Shown here piece by piece: positions 7,609 through 15,600 of a DNA stretch of 25,060 nucleotides; the stretch's first letter is position 1, and each line of letters opens with the position of its first letter. A program made the translations under genes and the position numbers. The stretch is from UBA7703 sp034926785 (lineage in GTDB: Bacteria; Bacillota; Clostridia; Christensenellales; CAG-138), in contig JAYFQU010000045.1 in NCBI GenBank assembly GCA_034926785.1, positions 1-25,060 on the forward strand, written 5' to 3'. Below the pieces are notes generated by a model. The model was given only the letters and a program-made list of their open reading frames with translations. It did not search any database and had not been told where the DNA came from.

Positions 7609-9093
7609 TTGAAAAAAACGATCGTTGTGCTGCTTGCTTGCGCGTTGCTGGGCGGCATGTTGTCCGCCTGCGGCGGAGCTTACACCCCGGGCGGGCAGAA
7701 TGTGAGCAGGGACACGGAGCAGATGATTGCAACGGCGGCGCTGCCGGCCGGCACGGCGGAAGGCCGGACGCTGCGTGGCGCGCTCGGCGTACCGGAGCGT
7801 GTGGAAGAAACGCTGCCAACGCGGATGGAGAAGTTTTCGATTCAGATTGCGGCGGATGTGTCGGTGCCGGATACGGATCACCTCTCGGTTTATCGCGTTT
7901 CGGCAGCGGAGTTTTCCGAGGACTTTGTCGCAAAGGCGTTTGATTATCTTTGCAAGGGCGAGACGATGTATGACTATTCCAATCTCTTCAAAACCAAAGA
8001 TTGGATTCAGGGACAAATCAACTCGATGCAACGCGATTTGGATATGAATGATTCTCCAGACGACCCAAGCGGCGGCGATGCCTGGCGTGCGGACTATGAG
8101 GCTGAGATTGCCGAACTCAAGTTAGAACTGGCAAATGCGAGGGACGATCTTGGCGATCCGCTGACGGAGGCGAAACTAAGCATGGAAGAGACCGCAGGAA
8201 ATGGTAAACAAGAGAAATTTGAGGCAGTCAATACACCAAACATGCCCTGCACAGTTGAGTTTTATGTGCGTAACAACGTGAACGATCCAACCGATGAAGT
8301 GCGCTATATTGAGCGCACAAATACCACGGTTGCGCCACGTAGTGAGGCGGGCCTCTACTATAACGACCACCGTCGCGTCGGGAGCGAATGGTATCAATTA
8401 CGCGATGTGACGAATGAAGCAAGCATCGCCGAACTCAAGACAACGCCGCAAGAGGCACTGGAACAAGTAGCGGCAATTTTAAAGACGCTTGGGATGGAAC
8501 AGATGAACCCTCTCCGTGTTGTCTTGGCTGGCGATGCAGCTGGAGCGGACGCCAAAAACTATATATATGGTGTCGAAGTTTGCCGTGTGGTTGATGGCGT
8601 AGAGGTTCGAAGCCCCTATAGCCGCACCTATGTTGGTGGCTTGGATGGCGGGTACGAATGGGCGTATGAGACATTTGAGGTATTGCTTGATGATGAAGGA
8701 ATCATTGGTTTAAACTGGACATCTCCGTTGACAGTTGGCTCGGTAGAGGTGGAGCGGGCGAATCTTCTCCCATTCGCTTCCATATTGACGGTCGCGAAAA
8801 ACATGCTGGGTGTGGTCAACGAACCCCTCGAGACCGATCTGAAGGAGTATCAGTCGGTATCCATTAAGATTGATCACATCACACTGTCTCTACAACGAAT
8901 TCCGAATGCGGATTCCATCCAGGATGGTCTGCTGGTTCCTGTTTGGAATTTCTATGGACAGGAACATTTTATTCTCTCTGACGGACAGGAGGAGAATCGC
9001 GGTAATGATCTTGCAGTGAGCCTCAGACAAGAACCCTATCTCTCCATCAACGCCATCGACGGCAGCGTCATCAACAAAACGCTTGGCTATTGA
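7609..9093 (+). CDS. Secreted lipoprotein of unknown function, paralogue 1, 494 aa
   Basis: Starts at a TTG (7609) preceded by GCGAGGGAAACAGG; the reading begins MKKTIVVLLACALLGGMLSAC, a lipoprotein signal peptide with lipobox LSAC and lipidated Cys21. No enzyme motif is visible. It is a divergent paralogue of the next protein. Both carry VSVP then a Phe-Ser element (EFSEDFVAKAF / NFSQDQVDAML), a central FYVRNN, a segment SPLTVGSVEVERANLLPF / SPHAIGEALVESCALLPF, and a C-terminus with LVPVWNFYG and INAIDGSVI. The C-terminal pattern resembles the PepSY/YycI-like folds of proteins that accompany two-component kinases, and a DUF6034-type assignment is possible; neither was checked. Position and shared promoter repeats point to a role with the kinase. 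Confidence 0.85.
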   Translation: MKKTIVVLLACALLGGMLSACGGAYTPGGQNVSRDTEQMIATAALPAGTAEGRTLRGALGVPERVEETLPTRMEKFSIQIAADVSVPDTDHLSVYRVSAAEFSEDFVAKAFDYLCKGETMYDYSNLFKTKDWIQGQINSMQRDLDMNDSPDDPSGGDAWRADYEAEIAELKLELANARDDLGDPLTEAKLSMEETAGNGKQEKFEAVNTPNMPCTVEFYVRNNVNDPTDEVRYIERTNTTVAPRSEAGLYYNDHRRVGSEWYQLRDVTNEASIAELKTTPQEALEQVAAILKTLGMEQMNPLRVVLAGDAAGADAKNYIYGVEVCRVVDGVEVRSPYSRTYVGGLDGGYEWAYETFEVLLDDEGIIGLNWTSPLTVGSVEVERANLLPFASILTVAKNMLGVVNEPLETDLKEYQSVSIKIDHITLSLQRIPNADSIQDGLLVPVWNFYGQEHFILSDGQEENRGNDLAVSLRQEPYLSINAIDGSVINKTLGY

Positions 9094-9106
9094 GGAGGGG
9101 ATCGGC

Positions 9107-10600
9107 ATGAAGATCAAACAGATGATCCGACGGCTCTTAAGCTGGATTGGCGCGGCCGGCTTGCTTCTGGCGCTGGCTGGCTGCGGCAATCGCGCAGTCG
9201 GCGCATCGTTCAAACCCATACCCCTGGACACCGCGCAGATGATGCAGACGGCTGCCGGCGAAACGCCTATGCAGAGCTCCGCGAATCTCCGCGAGCGGTT
9301 GGGCGCGCCGGAAATCTGTCAATATCAAACGCAAAACGGTATTGTAACGCTCTCGATCGATGCGCGCGTGTCGGTGCCGGAGGCGGGGGCGATCCCTGTG
9401 GTGAGAACGCGCGGTGTGAATTTTTCGCAGGATCAGGTGGATGCGATGCTCGCGCTGCTCTGGGGCGAGGATGCCATGTGGGACAACAACCCGCCGCTGA
9501 CGAAAACGCAGATTGAGGAGCAGATCGCCTCTATCGAGCATAATCTCGACACCCTGCCGGACTATCAGGATGAGCGGGAGTATTTTGAGACCGTCCGCCT
9601 GCCGGAACTGCGGGAAATGCTCACAACAGCGCCTGAGAGCGCAGTCCCCGTACGATCGGACGGTCAACTCTCGAACGAACAGATTTTGGATGCCAAGACC
9701 GGCCGTGTGGTGGCAAACTGCATGCAGCTCTCAATCCACGGCGAGAGCGGGAAATCCTTCTATGTGCGCAACAATGCGGATAACACGACGGTGCTCGAAC
9801 AGACTAAAATCGGGCGTTTGAGGATCTCGAAATGGGCGAAGCTGCGCTATCAGCGGGAGCAAAGCCGAGGGGCCTATCTGCAGCAGATGGTTCTCTATAA
9901 CGCGGTTTCATGCTCGCCGGAGGACACAACGGCCCCCGGGACGCTCAACACGTCCGTGAAGCAGTCCCCGGCCGATGCGGCAGGCATCGCCCGGCGCTTC
10001 TTTTCGGCGCTGGGGGAGGATCTCTCCATTCGGGATCTGTTTCTCTTTGACGACGGAGGCCAGGGGGTCTACATGATCCGCTGCGTGCGAAACGTACAGG
10101 GGATTCCGGCGATCCTGCTGGATGGCGAAAGCACCAGGCTCTCTATCCAGTCTGGCGACGAAGAATTGCCGGACGCGGTCTGGGCCAACGAAACCATCAC
10201 GCTCGTGGTCGACGAGGACGGTATTCTTCAACTCGACTGGGATTCGCCGCATGCGATCGGTGAGGCGTTGGTAGAGAGCTGCGCGCTGCTGCCGTTTTCG
10301 GAGGTCATGGAGGTCGGGGTGCGGATGCTGCCGCTTCTCCTTGACGAGGACTGGGGGCACATTTCGGATATGACCAGCGCAAGCATCCAAATCAGCAACA
10401 TCGAATTTGGCATGATGCGCATCGTCAAAAACCAGTCGATCGACGAAGGCCTGATGGTGCCCGTCTGGGCGTTTTATGGCGCGGAACCGTTTGAATCCGC
10501 GAGTCTCGGCAGCCAGAACCGGCCGAAAAAACTGCCCATGCGCCTGCTCACCATCAACGCCATCGACGGAACCATTATCGATCGCCAGACAGGGTATTGA
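9107..10600 (+). CDS. Secreted lipoprotein of unknown function, paralogue 2, 497 aa
   Basis: Begins 13 bp after the preceding gene, at ATG 9107 with TTGAGGAGGGGATCGGC upstream. An in-frame ATG at 9083 lies inside the previous gene and lacks a comparable site. The signal peptide ends in lipobox LAGC (Cys26). The paralogy to the upstream protein is spread along the whole length (shared motifs listed there), ending in LMVPVWAFYG and LLTINAIDGTIIDRQTGY. The pair is therefore a tandem duplication kept in one transcription unit. No catalytic residues are recognised. The end of the operon is followed by a 32-bp hairpin at 10623. Function is unknown; an extracytoplasmic partner of the sensor kinase is plausible. 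Confidence 0.87.
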   Translation: MKIKQMIRRLLSWIGAAGLLLALAGCGNRAVGASFKPIPLDTAQMMQTAAGETPMQSSANLRERLGAPEICQYQTQNGIVTLSIDARVSVPEAGAIPVVRTRGVNFSQDQVDAMLALLWGEDAMWDNNPPLTKTQIEEQIASIEHNLDTLPDYQDEREYFETVRLPELREMLTTAPESAVPVRSDGQLSNEQILDAKTGRVVANCMQLSIHGESGKSFYVRNNADNTTVLEQTKIGRLRISKWAKLRYQREQSRGAYLQQMVLYNAVSCSPEDTTAPGTLNTSVKQSPADAAGIARRFFSALGEDLSIRDLFLFDDGGQGVYMIRCVRNVQGIPAILLDGESTRLSIQSGDEELPDAVWANETITLVVDEDGILQLDWDSPHAIGEALVESCALLPFSEVMEVGVRMLPLLLDEDWGHISDMTSASIQISNIEFGMMRIVKNQSIDEGLMVPVWAFYGAEPFESASLGSQNRPKKLPMRLLTINAIDGTIIDRQTGY

Positions 10601-10622
10601 TAGCAAGCTCACTTCCAAAGCA

Positions 10623-10654
10623 AATGCCTGCGCGGCCAATACCGCGCAGGCATT
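10623..10654 (+). terminator. 32-bp hairpin after the lipoprotein operon (left flank of family A copy 1)
   Basis: AATGCCTGCGCGG and CCGCGCAGGCATT form a perfect 13-bp stem around the loop CCAATA, 23 bp after the stop of the lipoprotein gene. It lacks a T-tract because the family A repeat follows directly. The exact reverse complement appears at 10851-10882. Confidence 0.7.
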
Positions 10655-10850
10655 CGAGGCCGTCAAAAAACAAGTTTTTTGACGGGACAACCGCTCTTTG
10701 CCTCTCGTCCTTCGGACTCCGAACGGCAAAGAGCTGCGAAGAAACCGCCCGGCCCCGGGCGATCCGTCGCGGCGGCAAAGCCACCGTAGCCGGAACCGAT
10801 GGGTTAAAGGCCGCGGCCCTTCACAATCCGGGGACGTTTTGACAGGCCGA
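10655..10850. repeat. Family A repeat, copy 1 (~196 bp)
   Basis: Non-coding unit closely similar (roughly 85-90 percent by eye) to 17851-18047. The ends form imperfect inverted repeats: GGCCGTCAAAAAAC on the left and, in reverse complement, GGCCTGTCAAAACG on the right. Inside are hairpins shared by both copies: GTCAAAAAAC / GTTTTTTGAC, GCTCTTTGCC / GGCAAAGAGC, CGCCCG / CGGGCG, GCGGCGG-caaa-GCC, and a GGCCGCGGCC palindrome. No gene is credible. Open frames across it have no ribosome binding sites and change frame between copies. A non-autonomous mobile element or a highly structured RNA are the two readings. Confidence 0.78.
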
Positions 10851-10882
10851 AATGCCTGCGCGGTATTGGCCGCGCAGGCATT
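10851..10882 (-). terminator. 32-bp hairpin after the DUF362 gene (right flank of family A copy 1)
   Basis: This is the exact reverse complement of 10623-10654: the same 13-bp arms, with the loop inverted to TATTGG. It lies about 40 bp beyond the stop codon (10923) of the minus-strand DUF362-type gene, so each of the two convergent genes meets the same hairpin in the same orientation. Confidence 0.7.
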
Positions 10883-10922
10883 CTTTGATGTCATAGGAAG
10901 ATTCCGCCGTATTCGCAGAGGA

Positions 10923-12062
10923 TTACTTCGCCAATAATCTGCGTAAAAACGGAACTTTGACCGTGATAGCGCTCTCCGGGCAAACCTCCTGGCAGCAGTA
11001 GCAGCGGATGCAGCGGTCATATTTATAGGACGGCGGATTGCTCTTGTTGCCGTCATGCCAGTCAACCGCCTTTGGCGTCACGGGGCACATGCTCATGCAG
11101 ATGCCGCATTTTACGCATCGTTCAGCGATGATCTCCGGTCTTGCCGTGATGGCGCGCTTAATAATCGCGGGTTGGTTCTTCTTAGGCGCTTTTGCGATCG
11201 GCTCCCGGTTGACCCGGAAATCTACCGCAATCAGCGGTTCAATCGGGTCGCCAAGCAACGTAATCTCCTCGCTGAGATAGGTACCCGCGCCCATCTCCAG
11301 CCCCGCCTGATTGGTAAGCACCAGAGCGGGGTCAAGGTTCATCAGACGGCACATTGTCGCATCCAGCGCGATGGGGTCGCGGGAGAACAGCAGCACGCCC
11401 ATGTTGCGCGAGTCGCCGCCGCGCGGGCCGTTCCCCTCCATCGCCACAATGCCGTCCATAATATACAGACGGGGATGAACAAGCGTGTTGAGGTCAATCA
11501 GCATTTTGGCAAACTCATAGGCGTCCGGAACCTTCACATGGAATTCCCCCTTGAGTGCGCCGGGCACGCAGCCAAACTGGTTTTTCACCGCGCCGGTGAC
11601 GCGCTGGAACGCGTGCGTCTTCATCTTCGGCAGGCTGACGACGCCGTCGCTCTCCAGAACCGCGTTGGAGATCACAAACTTTTTATTCTGCCGCCCTTGG
11701 GCAAAATGAACCTCTTGGCCGGAACGAAAATCTGCCAAAGGGATGTTGAGATCACTGGCAACCTGCAGGGCTCCGGTGCGTTTGGCCGCGATGTCTGGCG
11801 TTTGGAATCCCGGCGAATCTCCATAGGATAGCACGGCGCCCGCGCGCTGAAGGAGCCGGGCAACCGCGCGAAAAACGGCGGGATGGGTGGTTACGCTCTT
11901 CTCTGGCGGATCGGCGGAGAGCCAGTTGAGCTTAAGCAGAATTTTCTCGCCGGACCGGACGAAGCCGGCAGCGCCGCCAAGCAGCGAAACGCCCCGCTCT
12001 ACCGCGGCTTCCACCTCGGCAGGTTCATAACTGCCGCAGGATATAATTGCGACTTCGGACAT
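10923..12062 (-). CDS. DUF362-domain protein with C-terminal 2[4Fe-4S] ferredoxin, 379 aa
   Basis: The N-terminal ~300 residues match the DUF362 pattern (GEKILLKLNWLSADPP, VTTHPAVFRAVARLLQRAG, SLPKMKTHAFQRVTGAVKN, MDGIVAMEGNGPRGG). The C-terminal ~65 residues hold two complete CxxCxxCxxxCP clusters (Cys316/319/322/326 and Cys351/354/357/361), expected to bind two [4Fe-4S] centres. ATG 12062 is preceded by CAGGAGGGAAAACC. It is a cytoplasmic electron-transfer or redox protein of unknown reaction, common in anaerobes. It is encoded alone, convergent to the lipoprotein operon and divergent from the c-di-GMP gene. Oxygen-sensitive clusters support an anaerobic host. Confidence 0.88.
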   Translation of the reverse strand: MSEVAIISCGSYEPAEVEAAVERGVSLLGGAAGFVRSGEKILLKLNWLSADPPEKSVTTHPAVFRAVARLLQRAGAVLSYGDSPGFQTPDIAAKRTGALQVASDLNIPLADFRSGQEVHFAQGRQNKKFVISNAVLESDGVVSLPKMKTHAFQRVTGAVKNQFGCVPGALKGEFHVKVPDAYEFAKMLIDLNTLVHPRLYIMDGIVAMEGNGPRGGDSRNMGVLLFSRDPIALDATMCRLMNLDPALVLTNQAGLEMGAGTYLSEEITLLGDPIEPLIAVDFRVNREPIAKAPKKNQPAIIKRAITARPEIIAERCVKCGICMSMCPVTPKAVDWHDGNKSNPPSYKYDRCIRCYCCQEVCPESAITVKVPFLRRLLAK

Positions 12063-12461
12063 GGTTTTCCCTCCTGATTTTTCATTTCATATGATTTGGT
12101 GCAGGGGCCGACACAGTGAATGCGGCGCGGATTGCAGCATGCTTTTTGTACTCGCAGTCGTGTCCGCCGGTTGAGAAAGGCAGGATGCAAATACCATGCA
12201 TGGTATGGCACGTGAAAGATTCCCAGTCCGGAAGCGGGCCCAACGAAATACCCTGTGTGGTACTAAGCGGAGTGGGACCTTCACACGAGCGAGGCGCCCA
12301 ACGAAACGCGCGCAACGGTTTATGCGCTCAATTTATGACTATTATGGATTCGAATGGGGAGCATGTCAACAATACGCACAATTATGAAGAAATAGCGTCT
12401 CAATCTCGTGGAAAGCGACATAAATCATCCTGCGCGCTTCCCGCACGGTAGAAATGCTTCA
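12063..12461. other. Long divergent intergenic region with a palindrome and a 10-bp direct repeat
   Basis: About 400 bp without a convincing gene. It holds a perfect 16-bp palindrome, ATACCATGCATGGTAT (12191-12206), and two copies of CCCAACGAAA (12239-12248 and 12297-12306). A GTGTG/CACAC imperfect stem-loop lies between the two copies. Read on the minus strand, this would be the leader or promoter of the DUF362 gene. I found no clear -35/-10 for that gene. A 77-codon minus-strand frame (12082-12315) spans these repeats and looks spurious. Confidence 0.45.
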
Positions 12462-12491
12462 TTGACGCAAGCGTTCATTTCAGCATAAAAT
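12462..12491 (+). promoter_or_regulatory. Probable sigma-A promoter of the c-di-GMP gene
   Basis: A -35 box TTGACG (12462-12467) and a -10 box TAAAAT (12486-12491) are separated by 18 bp. Each box matches the consensus at five of six positions. Transcription would start near 12498, leaving a leader of about 165 nt before the ATG at 12664. Confidence 0.5.
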
Positions 12492-12530
12492 GTGTCTATG
12501 GTATAGGGTAACTGTAAGCGAATTTTGAAT

Positions 12531-12645
12531 GACAAGTCTCGGCGTAAGGCCGAAACCGATGGAAAATCCCCTGCGACAGATAAGCCGACAGAGAACCCCG
12601 AACCGCCCCGGCGATTCGGGCGGCCCTTGAAACAAACAGGGTGCA
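12531..12645 (+). promoter_or_regulatory. Structured 5' leader with mutually exclusive stems
   Basis: The leader of the c-di-GMP gene contains a small hairpin (TCGGC 12539-12543 with GCCGA 12549-12553). It also holds two overlapping stems that cannot form together: CCCGAA (12597-12602) with TTCGGG (12615-12620), or CCGCCC (12603-12608) with GGGCGG (12618-12623). CCCT (12624-12627) can pair with AGGG (12638-12641) near the translation start region. It does not match the c-di-GMP-I (GEMM) riboswitch consensus as I know it. Whether it is a riboswitch is open. Confidence 0.3.
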
Positions 12646-12663
12646 GAGTTGAGGGATGAGACG

Positions 12664-15600
12664 ATGGAGCGAGCCGGATTGATCACCATTCTGGGCAATA
12701 TGACACTGCTGTTTTCGATGTTGGTTGCAACCGAAATCACCGCTTGCATCCCGCGAAAATACAGCAGGTGGCAGCCTTGGGCCAACGGAGTACTGCTCTC
12801 CCTGATTTGCGTTGTGGTCATGCGGTATGCGTTGGTGCGGCAGCCAGGCGTATATTTCGACACGCGCACCATGCTCGTCAGCATTACCGCACTGATCTTT
12901 GGCTGGATTCCGGCGTGCTTAACCACGCTTACCGCAATTGTGCTGAGGCTCGCCGCCGGCGGCATAGGGGCCGTTCCCGGCAGCATCATCCTCCTTTCCA
13001 GCGTGGCAATCGGGCTCGGCTGGAGGCGTTGGATCCAACCCAAGTTTGATAAGGCGCGCTGGATCGGCATCTACCTGATGGGCGCGCTGATTCATGTCGT
13101 TCTGCTGGGCGGCGTGATGCTGCTTCCCTATCCGGAAAATATCGAAACCGTTCGGGTGATTGCGATTCCGGTGTTGCTTCTTTATCCGGCTTTTTCAGCG
13201 CTTCTGGGGATTCTTCTGCTGCGCCAACAGGAATTTAAAGCCGTTCAGGTGCAGTTGACCGCCTCGGAAGAGCGGTTGAAGGCCCTGTTTGACGAGGCGC
13301 CGTTTGGCTACCAGTCCCTCGATGGCGCCGGGAATTTTCTGGAGATCAATCAACAGTGGCTCAACCTGCTTGGATACTCCTATGATGAGGTCATTGGGCA
13401 TTGGTTCGGGGATTTTTTGCTGCCGGAAGAGAGGGAGGCGTTTCGGCAACGGTTTCCTGTCTTTCAGCAGCGCGGCAAGATCCACAGCGAATTTCGGATG
13501 CTGCATAAGAACGGAACGGCGGTTTATGTTTCGTTCGAGGGGCGCGTCCAGTACGATCAGAACGGTGATTTTCAGCGGACACACTGCATTTTGCAGGATA
13601 TTACCTCGCAAAAGAAGATGCAAGAGGAGCTCCGCTCCAATGAAGAGAAATATCGGCTTCTGTTTGAGACGATGGCGCTCGGCGTGGTGTTTCAATCGCC
13701 GGATGGCTCCATCCTCGCGGCGAATCCTGCCGCGGAGCGCATCCTCGGCCGCTCGATGCTGCGCATGCAGGGCGTTAACTCTATGTCGCAGACCTGGAAA
13801 ACGCTCTACGAAGACGGAACAGCCGCCTCCGGCGAAGATCATCCGTCCATGATCGCGCTCAAAACGGGGAAGTCGGTCGGCCCTCGTATCATGGGAATCT
13901 ACAATCCCCAAATCACGGATTACGTTTGGCTCTCGATCAATGCGATTCCGATGTTCTATCCGGGAGAGGACAAGCCCTATCAAGTCTATACGACGTTTCA
14001 GGATGTGAGCGCAGAGCACAAAGCGAACCGAAACTACTATCTGCTATTTCAGGAGATGGTGGATGCGTTCGCGCTGCATGAAATCATCTGCGATACGGCA
14101 GGACGGCCGGTGGACTACGTTTTTTTGGCTGTCAACTCGGCATTTGAGGAGATGACGGGGTTAAAAGCGGCGGATATTGTAGGCAAAACCGTGCTGGAGG
14201 TACTTCCGGATACCGAGCAGTACTGGATTGACACCTATGGGCGCGTGGCAATGACCGGGGAACCAATCCGCTTTGAAAACTATTCGCAGGCGACGGGCAA
14301 GCACTTTGTTGTGAGCGCATATCAGGCAGCCGCACGGCAGTTTGCCTGCACGTTTTCCGATATCACCGAGCGCGTGCACGCCCAGGAGGAATCCTTGCGC
14401 GTGATGTCCCGTTTGCGCGGGTTGATGGAAAACAGTCCGAGTCCGATCATTATTGTGGATGAAGACGGGCAAATGATAGAGATCTCCGTTGCGGCCGAGC
14501 GTTACATGCGCATGTTAGAACAAGCGGACGACGCGACCGGACGCAAACGAATTGCGCCGATACAGATTACGGAAAAAATACGCGAGTATCAGAACCGGCC
14601 GCCGGAGACGGGCACACCGCATATCAGCCTGGATGAATACGGCGCGGGGGGCGCAAAGCGATATTTTGAGAGCCTGCTGTTTCCGATTGTTACGCCAGGC
14701 TCGGATAAACGCCTGTTCGGCTATCTGGCGTTGGACGTTACGGAACGCGTTGCCGCGGAGCAGGCGCTTCAGCAGAGTGAGGAGCGGTATAGCGTTTATT
14801 TTGAAAACGCGCCTTATGGTGTGTTTGTGGCGGACGACGCTGGGCGCTATATCGACGTGAACCCGGCGGCGACCGTCATAACCGGCTATAGCAGGGAACA
14901 ATTACTGCAGATGTCCATTTCGGATATTACCGCCGAGGAATTCCGCGCGTATGCGGCGGAGAGTTTTTTGCAATTGCAGCGGACCGGTGTTTTGAACATT
15001 GAACTGCAATTTCGCCATGCCGATGGAACCGCGCGCTGGTGGTCTGTGAGCGGCGTTCGAATCGCCAAGGATCAGTATTTCGGATTTTCCACCGATATCA
15101 CACAAAAAAAGCATGCGGAGGCGGAGCTTGTCTATCTGAGTAATCGGGATTATTTAACAGGGCTTTATAATCGCAGATATTTTGAAAAGGCGATCGAGCG
15201 CCTGGATCTGGAACCGTATTTGCCGCTGTCCGTGTTGATGGGCGATATCAACGGCGTCAAGCTGGTGAACGACGCCTATGGCCATATGGAAGGCGATCGC
15301 CTGATTCGGGATATATCTGCCGTGCTGCAAAACGCTTGCCGCGAGAACGATGTTCTTGCGCGCATCGGCGGGGATGAATTTGGGGTTTTGCTGCCAAATA
15401 CGGATGCGGCAGCGGCGAACGGCATTGTAAATCAGATCCAGCAGTCGCTGCGTGAGTTTGACGCGACGGCGGGGAATGCCAGGTTTCAGCACAGCGTATC
15501 GCTGGGGTTGGGCACAAAAAAGCAAGTGGGGGAAGATATTTCGGCTGTTGTTAAGGATGCGGAGGTGTTTATGTATCAGCGAAAGCTGCTGGAGCACCAC

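Noticed and set aside
10655..10850. CRISPR array or toxin-antitoxin locus at the family A repeat
   Set aside because: No regularly spaced short repeats and no credible small coding frames; the structure is a set of unrelated hairpins.
10597..10937. Short plus-strand frames (81 and 79 codons) in the convergent region
   Set aside because: They translate the flanking hairpins and the repeat, without start signals. Frame is not kept in family A copy 2.
9908..11065. 385-codon minus-strand frame crossing the second lipoprotein, family A repeat and DUF362 gene end
   Set aside because: It crosses a repeat and two real genes, with low-complexity Arg-rich composition and no start signal.
12082..12315. 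77-codon minus-strand frame ending 20 bp before the DUF362 gene
   Set aside because: It spans a palindrome and direct repeats, lacks a ribosome binding site and resembles no family. It was kept only as repeat structure.
12531..12645. Cyclic di-GMP-I (GEMM), cobalamin or glycine riboswitch before the GGDEF/HD-GYP gene
   Set aside because: Only short scattered matches to these consensus patterns. The ordered conserved blocks are missing, so no class is assigned.
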